Origin: Caryophanales bacterium UBA6769
Lineage (GTDB): Bacteria; Bacillota; Bacilli; Bacillales; UBA6769
Assembly: GCA_002453275.1 (NCBI GenBank)
Contig: DKGN01000037.1
Location: forward strand, 1-19,217
DNA length: 19,217 bases
Direction: 5' to 3'
Shown here: one piece after another, positions 1-6,522 of the stretch
Layout: every line of letters begins with the position of its first letter
Position numbering within the stretch: position 1 is the first letter of the stretch
Position numbers and translations under genes: made by a program
Notes under the pieces: generated by a model
Seen by the model: only the letters and a program-made list of their open reading frames with translations
What the model was told of the DNA's origin: nothing
The model's database searches: none

Positions 1-1103
1 CGAAGGGCGACATCTCCTTCAAGTCTAGCAAGTGAAGCACCTAGACAAAAGTGAATACCCATACCAAAGCTTACGTGTTGATTAGGTTTTCTTTCAATTT
101 TAAAGGTATCTGGGTCGGTAAATTTCGCCGGGTCTCGATTAGCAGAACCTAATAATGTAACGAGGATTTGACCTCTTTTAATTTCTTGACCGAATAGTTC
201 AATGTTTTCTCCTGCTACTCGTCCTGTTCTTTGAATGGGAGATTCATAGCGTAATATTTCTTCTACTGCACTTGGCGTTAAATCTGGGTGTTCTTGTAGT
301 TTCTTTAGTTCATCGGGATGTTGTGCAAGTGCATATAAGCCATTTCCGATTAAGTTTGTTGTCGTTTCATGACCGGCAGCAAGCAGCAATATACAAGTGG
401 CATAAAGCTCACTTGTTGTCAGCTTTTCGCCTTGTTCTTCGACTTCGAGTAAAACGGAAATTAAATCTTGTTGTGGCTGTTTCCTTCGCATATTGAAAAT
501 TTGTTGTAAATATTGAATAAATTCCATGCCAGCTGCAATCCCATCGGTTCCATCAGATAGTGTTGCTCCAGGCTCTAATGTACGGGCGAGGGCGTGCGAC
601 CATTTCTTCACTAATTCTCGGTCTTCTTTTGGTACGCCAAGCATATCAGAGATGACCATGACGGGTAGTGGCATTGCAAAATCTTCGATAAAGTCAACTT
701 GCTCTTTCTCTTGCATGACATCTAGTAATTCATCACATAGTTGTTCAATGTTCGGGCGTAAGCGTCTAACCATTCCAGGGGTGAATGCCTTGCTTACAAG
801 TGATCGCAACCTCGTATGTTCAGGTGGATCACGATGGAGCATGACTCCTCTATTAATATCGGCTAATATTTGAAATTGTGTTGGGTTCTCGAATGTATCT
901 GTTTCTCCGTATAAATTTTCACGACCAAAACGTTTGTCTTTTAGGACATGAACGATGTCATCGTAATGAGTGAAATACCATCGATCAGGTTCAATCCCGC
1001 CGTCTCCTTTTTGAAAATGAAAACGTCCCTTTGCATGCAACTTACGATAAAATGGATAGGGATTGCTAACAAACTGTTCATTTGATTCACTTATAACTAA
1101 CAT
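1..1103 (-). CDS. Cytochrome P450 (C-terminus cut by window edge)
   Basis: This is a haem-thiolate monooxygenase of the soluble bacterial type. The 367 complete codons visible contain the I-helix oxygen-activation motif AAGHETT at residues 242-248, the K-helix ExxR motif at E282-R285, and the haem-ligand loop FGMGIHFCLG at 346-355 with the ligand Cys353. About 35-45 C-terminal residues are missing beyond the left edge. There is no signal peptide or membrane anchor, as expected for a cytosolic bacterial P450. The chosen ATG lies 9 nt after an AAGAAGGG ribosome binding site; an in-frame ATG at 1112 sits too close to that site. The gene follows the hydrolase stop by 39 bp, so the two are probably co-transcribed. 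No ferredoxin or reductase partner is visible. The substrate cannot be read from the sequence, but the neighbourhood suggests a fatty or other hydrophobic acid. The family is certain; the subfamily (CYP107/109-like) is a guess. Confidence 0.95.
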   Translation of the reverse strand, partial: MLVISESNEQFVSNPYPFYRKLHAKGRFHFQKGDGGIEPDRWYFTHYDDIVHVLKDKRFGRENLYGETDTFENPTQFQILADINRGVMLHRDPPEHTRLRSLVSKAFTPGMVRRLRPNIEQLCDELLDVMQEKEQVDFIEDFAMPLPVMVISDMLGVPKEDRELVKKWSHALARTLEPGATLSDGTDGIAAGMEFIQYLQQIFNMRRKQPQQDLISVLLEVEEQGEKLTTSELYATCILLLAAGHETTTNLIGNGLYALAQHPDELKKLQEHPDLTPSAVEEILRYESPIQRTGRVAGENIELFGQEIKRGQILVTLLGSANRDPAKFTDPDTFKIERKPNQHVSFGMGIHFCLGASLARLEGDVAL

Positions 1104-1142
1104 AAGCTTCATCCCTTCTTCCGAACTGTTCGCTGCAACTTG

Positions 1143-1985
1143 TTACTCCAATTCTTCATTTAAGTATTCTATGATTAAACGATTGACTAGCTCTGGTTCA
1201 TCTAGTTGAAGCCAATGACCCGCTTCCACTCGTTTATATTGCCAATTGCTGAGAACTTTTTCGCCAGAGCGCTTCATCTGTTCTTCTGTTAACAGTGGAT
1301 CGTGACTACTCCATATGCCAAAAGTCGGCACGTTGATTGCTGGAAGTTGTAAAGGCATTGCCGGTAATGCGACAGGATCAAGGTTTGCGCGGTACCAATT
1401 TAACCCGGCTGTTAACGCACCTGGTTCAGATAACTGTTCAATCCACTCTTCAGTATCTTCATGGTGACATGACCATTCTTTAAAAAGGGCCCAGTCATTT
1501 TTCATTACCATATCTTCAGCGATATTTTCGAATTGGAACATAAGAATGTACCACGATCTCCGTAGTTGTTCAATTGTAAAGTCAGTGAAAACTGATGGGT
1601 GACCGACTGACATCGGGATAAAGCGTTCCATACGATTTGGATATAGTGCGCCCATCACCCAACCGACGGCAGAACCCCAGTCATGTGCAATGACATGTGC
1701 TCGCTCAACATTTAATTCATCTAGGATTCCAATTGCATCGTTTGCTAGATTTGGGAGTGAATACGCGCTTTTTTCTCGTGGCTTATCAGATTGACCAAAC
1801 CCACGTTGATCAGGAACGACCGCTCGATATCCAGCTTTCACAAGAGCGGATATTTGATGACGCCACAATGTCGATGTGTTTGGAAATCCATGTAACAATA
1901 AGACTGCAGGGCCGTTTCCTTCGTCAATAACGTGGAAATTTAAGCTATTCACTCGTAATTGTGTAGTTGTAAAGTCCAATAACAT
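1143..1985 (-). CDS. Alpha/beta hydrolase, epoxide hydrolase-like
   Basis: This is an alpha/beta-hydrolase of about 280 residues (numbers here count from a GTG at 1988). The oxyanion-hole motif HGFP is at 33-36. The nucleophile elbow AHDWGS has an Asp nucleophile (D103), not Ser. The acid is D230 (SSHDP) and the base H258 (AGHW). Asp nucleophiles occur in epoxide hydrolases and haloalkane or fluoroacetate dehalogenases. Two lid tyrosines, Y147 (WYILMFQ) and Y199 (NWYR), sit where soluble epoxide hydrolases keep their ring-opening tyrosines, which favours epoxide hydrolase. It lies just upstream of the P450, whose product could be an epoxide; that link is inference. The start is uncertain. GTG 1988 and ATG 1985 both crowd the AGGGTG ribosome binding site, and a TTG at 1979 has the best spacing. 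Confidence 0.85.
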   Translation of the reverse strand: MLLDFTTTQLRVNSLNFHVIDEGNGPAVLLLHGFPNTSTLWRHQISALVKAGYRAVVPDQRGFGQSDKPREKSAYSLPNLANDAIGILDELNVERAHVIAHDWGSAVGWVMGALYPNRMERFIPMSVGHPSVFTDFTIEQLRRSWYILMFQFENIAEDMVMKNDWALFKEWSCHHEDTEEWIEQLSEPGALTAGLNWYRANLDPVALPAMPLQLPAINVPTFGIWSSHDPLLTEEQMKRSGEKVLSNWQYKRVEAGHWLQLDEPELVNRLIIEYLNEELE

Positions 1986-2066
1986 CACCCTATTTTTAAG
2001 GCTTCTACAACCAGCTGTTCATGACGTTCGGGTAGTAGTAAGCGTTAGATAGAAACCTTATTTTAA

Positions 2067-2102
2067 TTCATTATCAGTGGAGGTATCCCCACTGATAATG
2101 AA
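2067..2102 (-). terminator. 14-bp perfect hairpin after the R2lox gene
   Basis: Arms 2067-2080 and 2089-2102 are perfect complements around an 8-nt loop. The hairpin starts 8 bp past the R2lox stop codon on the minus strand. What follows is AT-rich (TTAAAAT) but is not a true U-tract. It may be a weak terminator, a processing site or a 3'-end stabiliser separating R2lox from the hydrolase and P450 genes. The stem is certain, the role is not. Confidence 0.55.
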
Positions 2103-2110
2103 TGTGTCCT

Positions 2111-3016
2111 TTATTTAGTTGCTTCTTCTAACTCTTCGACACTGTCATATTTTTTCACGCGATCGATTTTGCTTTTACGAATACGGTATTGTCTTTCTGC
2201 AAATTCTTTCAGTAAGTTCGGATCAATCTCTAACTTTGATTCGAATGTGATGAGTTGCGCCTGCTGTTCAGACAATCCGGTTAAATAGTCAACGTAGTCC
2301 GCTGCATGGACCCACAGTTCATCCATATAGTCGTTAAAGATTTTGTAATTTTCGTCACTACCTACGACGAGTCGTTGAATTGTGTAAATACCGAACTGAA
2401 TGTGACGTCCTTCATCCATGTTCAAGTAGTCGATTCCTTCTAACAGACCTGGAAAAAATCCTGCTTTTCTAAAGATTTCACGGAAAGCGTTATATCCGGA
2501 TTCAGCAAGAATTCCCTCAACGACCATGTTGTACACAGTGGCGGCACGAATGACTGCTTCTGGTGAATCATCCGTTAACAAACGGTTCATTGCTTCAGGT
2601 AACTCTTCATAGAAGATACGCTTGTAACTATCGTTGTGGAATAATGAGAGATCCATATCTGCAATGCCGACCTCTTGTTGCCAGCGTGAGAACATTTCTG
2701 TATGCTTCGCTTCTTCATGAACGAACGTCGTTAAGAACATCGTGTCTTCTAAACGCCCTTGATTTGCCATTGCATGTATCATTGGTAAAATATCAAGTGT
2801 TACTGCTTCTTCACCTGCTGAAAATGCTGAGATCAACGGTAATGCTGCAATTCGCTCTTCATCTCGTAAACTTTGAAAGTCTTTCACGTCTTGACTGAAA
2901 TCAATGTCAGTTGGATTCCACTTACCTACTCTTTTTGCCTTTTCATACAACTTAAACATTGGATCTTCCCAGTTAATTGAGTCTGTAACTGTTTGGAAAC
3001 TTTTATGGTGAACCAT
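2111..3016 (-). CDS. R2-like ligand-binding oxidase (R2lox), Mn/Fe
   Basis: This is a ferritin-like protein of 301 residues from the ribonucleotide reductase R2 superfamily, but of the R2lox branch rather than a reductase subunit. The carboxylate/histidine metal site is complete: E69, E102 and H105 (EEAKH), E167 (VVEG), E202 and H205 (DEGRH). V72 and Y162, the pair joined by an ether cross-link in Geobacillus kaustophilus R2loxI, are both present, at the same numbers as in that protein. R2lox proteins assemble a Mn/Fe cofactor, activate O2 and bind a long-chain fatty acid; their physiological reaction is not established. The ATG is 7 nt after a perfect AGGAGGT site. The gene follows an SCP2 protein by about 70 bp and sits downstream of a beta-oxidation set, consistent with a lipid substrate. 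No ribonucleotide reductase alpha subunit is nearby. Automated annotation would probably call it the reductase beta subunit. Confidence 0.93.
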   Translation of the reverse strand: MVHHKSFQTVTDSINWEDPMFKLYEKAKRVGKWNPTDIDFSQDVKDFQSLRDEERIAALPLISAFSAGEEAVTLDILPMIHAMANQGRLEDTMFLTTFVHEEAKHTEMFSRWQQEVGIADMDLSLFHNDSYKRIFYEELPEAMNRLLTDDSPEAVIRAATVYNMVVEGILAESGYNAFREIFRKAGFFPGLLEGIDYLNMDEGRHIQFGIYTIQRLVVGSDENYKIFNDYMDELWVHAADYVDYLTGLSEQQAQLITFESKLEIDPNLLKEFAERQYRIRKSKIDRVKKYDSVEELEEATK

Positions 3017-3083
3017 TGTTTATACCTCCTAGTTTGCTAGATAAACCTAACTATAATAATTTAACGTGTGAAAGGGCTTACAG

Positions 3084-3431
3084 TTAAATGCTTGGTGCAA
3101 GTTCGTTGAGGATATTTTGCAATTTTAGTGCGAGACCGATATCGCCGTCAATCTTCAATTGACCACTCATGAATGCTTCTGTCGGATTCACTGTTCCACC
3201 GACGAGACCCCGATAATCTTCCGCGCTAATTTCTAATGTGCAGTCTGCCTCTTGCTCAGTCCCTTCAACTGCCTTGCCTCCGTTATCATCGATAATCATT
3301 TGAAACGTTCCACCATCATCACCAGTGATGTTAAATTGATATACTCCTTCAGAACCTTTCAACTTCTCCGGGGACATTTTTAACGCTGCATCGATCATTT
3401 GAAACACTGCTTTTGTACTTGGTTCGGACAT
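3084..3431 (-). CDS. SCP2 sterol-binding domain protein (copy 1)
   Basis: This is a single-domain SCP2 (sterol carrier protein 2) family protein of about 115 residues. It has the family's acidic beta-sheet region followed by the conserved C-terminal block (TEAFMSGQLKIDGD, then LALKLQNIL). SCP2 folds bind lipids or acyl-CoAs in a hydrophobic tunnel and may present them to enzymes. It is paralogous to the gene at 10613-10957, with roughly half the residues identical by eye and the same domain ends. Two ATGs are adjacent (3434 and 3431). I take the second because its spacing from AGGAGG (8 nt) matches the 7 nt of the paralogue and the proteins then align from Met. It lies directly upstream of R2lox, so it may deliver the R2lox ligand; that is inference. 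Confidence 0.88.
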   Translation of the reverse strand: MSEPSTKAVFQMIDAALKMSPEKLKGSEGVYQFNITGDDGGTFQMIIDDNGGKAVEGTEQEADCTLEISAEDYRGLVGGTVNPTEAFMSGQLKIDGDIGLALKLQNILNELAPSI

Positions 3432-3435
3432 CATT

Positions 3436-3460
3436 TATTCCTCCTTAAAATTTAAATAGT
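3436..3460 (-). promoter_or_regulatory. Conserved leader/RBS block of SCP2 copy 1
   Basis: This 25-nt block just before the start codon contains AAGGAGGAATA preceded by an A/T run (ACTATTTAAATTTT). It is nearly identical, with about one indel and one or two substitutions, to 10961-10986 in front of SCP2 copy 2. The ribosome binding site was therefore duplicated with the gene or kept by selection. Confidence 0.6.
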
Positions 3461-3468
3461 CTATATCC

Positions 3469-3485
3469 TGCTTGAAAACCAAGCA
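3469..3485. promoter_or_regulatory. 17-bp palindrome upstream of SCP2 copy 1
   Basis: The inverted repeat TGCTTG-N5-CAAGCA lies about 35 bp before the SCP2 start, overlapping a weak minus-strand promoter candidate (TTGGTT, 18 nt, TATTTA). It could be an operator or a short hairpin. Only the symmetry supports it. Confidence 0.25.
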
Positions 3486-3515
3486 AAATAACATACGTGA
3501 AAAATCGAACTTTAC

Positions 3516-3594
3516 GTTAATAATGATGATGGCAAGACGAATGTTAATATGATGATGGTGAGGTAAGGTTCACTACCTCACCGGTTGTTAATAT
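3516..3594. repeat. Short direct repeats between thiolase and SCP2
   Basis: The unit GTTAATAATGATGATGG at 3516-3532 recurs at 3543-3558 with one base deleted, a period of 27 bp. A third partial copy, GTTAATAT, is at 3587-3594. The repeats lie between the thiolase stop and the SCP2 promoter region and overlap the hairpin at 3557-3582. They may be a protein-binding array or chance in AT-rich DNA. Confidence 0.4.
3557..3582 (-). terminator. Hairpin after the thiolase gene
   Basis: GGTGAGGTA and TACCTCACC (9 bp, perfect) flank an 8-nt loop about 30 bp past the thiolase stop. There is no U-tract, so termination is not assured. It marks the boundary between the beta-oxidation genes and the SCP2/R2lox group. 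Confidence 0.45.
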
Positions 3595-3609
3595 ACTATT
3601 ATGTTAGCG

Positions 3610-4755
3610 TTATAAGCGTTCGATAATTGTCGCGGTTGCCATCCCAAATCCGATACACATTACTTGTAATCCGTATCTTCCACCTGTATCTTCAAGCGTA
3701 TGCAACAAAGTTGTCGCAATTCGCGCACCACTTCCACCGAGTGGGTGTCCGATTGCAATAGCGCCTCCACGTGGGTTCACTTTGCTAACGTCTGGATTAA
3801 ACTCACGCTCCCACGCTTTGTATACGGAAGCGAATGCTTCGTTCACTTCAAACACATCGATATCATCAATCGATAGACCAGCCTTTTCTAATACTTTATG
3901 TGTAGCCGGTATGACGCCTGTTAACATAATAACTGGGTCTTCTCCTACGACAGTTCGAGCAATGATTCGTGCTCGTGGTTTTAAACCGAGTTCATCAGCT
4001 TTCTTTCTTGACATGAGAAGAACTCCTGCAGCTCCGTCGCTCACTTGGCTAGAGTTACCAGCTGTGACAACGCCATCTTTCGGTTGGAATGATGGTGTGA
4101 GGCCTGCTAGTTTTTCTAATGATGAGTCACGACGAATGCCTTCGTCTTTATCAAATGTTACTGTGTTCCCTTCGGCATCCTTCACTTCAACTGGAATGAT
4201 TTCGCGGTCAAATGCACCTTCATCTTGTGCTTTTGCTGCTTTTTGGTGACTTTCAAGTGAAAATTCATCCAATTCTTCACGCGGTAGTTCCCATTTTTTA
4301 GCGATCATTTCCGCTGAAATTCCTTGAGGAACGATGTTGTACTTGCGTGTTAAATCTCGGCTAAAGCGTCCCATGTCACTACCCATTTGTGCTCTCGTCA
4401 TGTTCTCAACACCGCATGCAATCGCAATGTCATGGTCACCTGCAAGAATGGCTTGTGCAGCGTTATGAATTGCCTGCTGGCTTGAACCACACATTCGGTT
4501 CAAGGAGAATGATGGAACTTCAACAGGGAAGCCTGCAGCCAGTACTGCTTGACGTCCAATGTTGCCACCTTGTTCTCCTGTCATCGTCACACAACCAGTA
4601 ACGACGTCTTCAACGTCACCTGCTTCAATGCCGTTTCGTTCAACGAGTTGTTGCAGAACGGGAACTAAAATATCTACTGGATGTGTTTTTGAAAAACTAC
4701 CTTTCCGTCGACCAACTGCGGTACGGACCGCGTCGATAATTACTACTTCTGCCAT
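3610..4755 (-). CDS. Thiolase (acetyl-CoA C-acyltransferase)
   Basis: This thiolase of 381 residues is close to the usual 380-395. The acylated nucleophile is C89 in NRMCGSS. The C-terminal active site is complete, with NEAF at 305-308, the GHPLGGSGAR loop with H337, and the proton-shuttling C367 in CIGFG. It cleaves 3-oxoacyl-CoA with CoA, the last step of beta-oxidation; the reverse condensation is also chemically possible, but the neighbours argue for degradation. The ATG follows AAAGGAG by 10 nt. It is 20 bp downstream of the SDR gene, so the two are co-transcribed. Eukaryotic peroxisomes fuse a thiolase to an SCP2 domain (SCPx); here the next gene downstream is a free SCP2 protein. Chain-length specificity cannot be inferred. 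Confidence 0.93.
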   Translation of the reverse strand: MAEVVIIDAVRTAVGRRKGSFSKTHPVDILVPVLQQLVERNGIEAGDVEDVVTGCVTMTGEQGGNIGRQAVLAAGFPVEVPSFSLNRMCGSSQQAIHNAAQAILAGDHDIAIACGVENMTRAQMGSDMGRFSRDLTRKYNIVPQGISAEMIAKKWELPREELDEFSLESHQKAAKAQDEGAFDREIIPVEVKDAEGNTVTFDKDEGIRRDSSLEKLAGLTPSFQPKDGVVTAGNSSQVSDGAAGVLLMSRKKADELGLKPRARIIARTVVGEDPVIMLTGVIPATHKVLEKAGLSIDDIDVFEVNEAFASVYKAWEREFNPDVSKVNPRGGAIAIGHPLGGSGARIATTLLHTLEDTGGRYGLQVMCIGFGMATATIIERL

Positions 4756-4775
4756 GAGTGATTCGCTCCTTTATC

Positions 4776-5618
4776 TTAAAACGTAAATAATTCAATTCCA
4801 CCCGAGACGTTGAGGCCAACGCCCGTAATATACTTTGCTTTGTCTGAGCAGAGGAATGTAATTGCGTTCGCGATGTCCTCTGGCTCTCCTGGACGTTTAA
4901 ATGCTGTTCTTTCGATCATGCGCTCGTTCATTTTTGGGTTACCCATTTTGAATGCTTCAGTACCGATAATTCCAGGAACGATTGCGTTGGCATTAATTCC
5001 GTGGCGTGCTCCTTCTAATGCTAAACTTTTTGTAAAACCGAGGAGTCCGCTTTTTGTCGTTGAATAGCTTGATTGTCCGAATCCACCAAGTGTTCCAGCC
5101 ACAGATGCCATGTTAATAATTCGACCCCAACCTTGTTCTTTCATATAAGGCCATGCTGCCTTTGCACAGTTGTATGCACCTGTTAAGTTCACTTTTAAGT
5201 CGCGCTCCCAAAAGTCATCGTTTTGCTTATCAATTTGTGCTGTGTGGTCAAGCGTTCCAGCATTGTTGACAAGAATATCAACGGAACCGAATTCTTCTTT
5301 AACTTTTGCGAAGACCTCTTGTACTTCTTCACTATTCGTTACGTCCATTTTAATTGCGAATGAACGACGACCCATCTCTTGAATTTCTTGTGCTGTTTTT
5401 TCCGCATAAACGACTTTTGTACTTTGCAACACTTGGTTCAATGGACCGTATTTTTGCGCTTGTTGTTTACTACCTTCGTCAGACTCGATTAAAATATCAG
5501 TAATAACGACGTCAGCTCCGGCTTCAGCAAGTGCCAGTGCGTCGGCACGCCCTAGTCCACGAGATGCTCCTGTAACAACTGCTACTTTACCTTCCAACAT
5601 ATTTGCCCATGATGACAT
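4776..5618 (-). CDS. SDR-family dehydrogenase (probable 3-hydroxyacyl-CoA)
   Basis: This short-chain dehydrogenase is 280 residues from the ATG used here. It has the nucleotide-binding TGASRGLG at 16-23, NNAG at 118-121, and the catalytic set N144, S172, Y185 and K189 (YSTTK). An Asp ending the second strand (VVITD) suggests NAD rather than NADP. Between that strand and the next helix there are about 25 extra residues (roughly 42-72) compared with FabG-type enzymes. By position in the operon, between hydratase and thiolase, it should oxidise the 3-hydroxyacyl-CoA, replacing a FadB-type dehydrogenase. The ATG at 5618 is preceded by AAGGTGG with 11 nt spacing. A TTG at 5642 would also keep the frame but lies almost against the upstream stop, with no ribosome binding site of its own. 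Confidence 0.88.
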   Translation of the reverse strand: MSSWANMLEGKVAVVTGASRGLGRADALALAEAGADVVITDILIESDEGSKQQAQKYGPLNQVLQSTKVVYAEKTAQEIQEMGRRSFAIKMDVTNSEEVQEVFAKVKEEFGSVDILVNNAGTLDHTAQIDKQNDDFWERDLKVNLTGAYNCAKAAWPYMKEQGWGRIINMASVAGTLGGFGQSSYSTTKSGLLGFTKSLALEGARHGINANAIVPGIIGTEAFKMGNPKMNERMIERTAFKRPGEPEDIANAITFLCSDKAKYITGVGLNVSGGIELFTF

Positions 5619-5648
5619 ATCAATTAATCCCACCTTTTTCAAATTTAT

Positions 5649-6452
5649 TTATTTTTTAGGTAAAAAGTTTGCTTTTTTCCTTTGAAAGAACGCTGCTAAT
5701 CCAATACCGGGTTCACCGGTTTTGAACGTTCCTTCGAATGCTTTTGCTTCGATTTCTAGACCTTCTTCAATTGAGCCCTCTGCAGCGTTGATCGCTTCTT
5801 TCGCTAGACCCATCGCTCTCACTGCACCCTCTGCAAGTTCTTCTGCAAATGCTAATGTTTCTTCTTCAAGTGTTTCTGGCGTTGTCGCTTTGTTAATAAG
5901 GCCAATTGCTTCCGCTTCTTCAGCGTCTAAACGTTTTGAGAAAAAGATAAGTTCTGTTGCTTTCGCCCGACCTAGTAATCTTGTCATTCGCTGGGTTCCA
6001 CCTGCACCTGGAATTAATCCAAGTGATACTTCTGTTAAGCCAATTTTCCCTCTACCTTGTGCCATAATTCTGAAATCACATGCCATCGCAAGTTCACAAC
6101 CTCCGCCGAGAGCATGCCCATTAATTGAGGCAACAACTGGGATTGGCAATGTCGCAAATTGATCGAAGCATTTTTGCATATGACCACTTTGAGCAGCGAT
6201 AGCTGAATCTTTCCCTGCAACATTACTGCCTCCTGAAATCATGCCTTTCAAGTCAGCTCCAGCAACGAATATTTTCTCGTTTGCAGATGCAAGTACGACG
6301 ACGCGAGCACTTTTATCTGTTGATAGTTCTTCAATCAGACGTTCAAAGTCATTCATGAGGTTATCACTCAGTGCATTAGCAGGAGGGTTATTGATTGTAA
6401 CCCAAACGATTCCTTTATCTTTTCTATCAATGTTAAGCGTTTCGTATGACAA
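5649..6452 (-). CDS. Enoyl-CoA hydratase (crotonase family)
   Basis: This crotonase-fold protein of 267 residues has the oxyanion-hole segments VAGADLKGM (63-71) and GHALGGGCEL (112-121). Both catalytic glutamates of true hydratases are present, E120 in GGCEL and E141 in LTEVSLGLIPG, so this is likely a syn-hydratase of 2-enoyl-CoA rather than an isomerase or decarboxylase. The start is TTG, not ATG: it lies 7 nt after a perfect AAGGAGG and gives MSYETLNI, with no in-frame ATG nearby. The SDR gene follows within about 30 bp. A hairpin sits between this gene and the upstream dehydrogenase. Confidence 0.93.
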   Translation of the reverse strand: MSYETLNIDRKDKGIVWVTINNPPANALSDNLMNDFERLIEELSTDKSARVVVLASANEKIFVAGADLKGMISGGSNVAGKDSAIAAQSGHMQKCFDQFATLPIPVVASINGHALGGGCELAMACDFRIMAQGRGKIGLTEVSLGLIPGAGGTQRMTRLLGRAKATELIFFSKRLDAEEAEAIGLINKATTPETLEEETLAFAEELAEGAVRAMGLAKEAINAAEGSIEEGLEIEAKAFEGTFKTGEPGIGLAAFFQRKKANFLPKK

Positions 6453-6483
6453 CCTAGTTCCTCCTTATCAAAAATATAGTGAT

Positions 6484-6512
6484 AGAGTTCAGAAAATAAG
6501 GTTCTGAACTCT
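6484..6512 (-). terminator. Intercistronic hairpin before the hydratase gene
   Basis: An 11-bp perfect stem (6484-6494 with 6502-6512, 7-nt loop) begins about 10 bp after the dehydrogenase stop. It is followed on the minus strand by ATCACTATATTTTTG, just before the hydratase ribosome binding site. It could be a partial terminator or an mRNA processing element that sets relative expression within the operon. Confidence 0.45.
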
Positions 6513-6522
6513 TGTTATTGCA

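Noticed and set aside
272..873. Two plus-strand open frames at the left edge
   Set aside because: The opposite strand encodes an unbroken cytochrome P450 with all motifs across this stretch.
2111..3016. Reading the R2-family gene as the ribonucleotide reductase beta subunit
   Set aside because: There is no alpha subunit nearby, and the V72/Y162 pair and metal-ligand pattern are those of R2lox, so a role in deoxyribonucleotide synthesis is unlikely.
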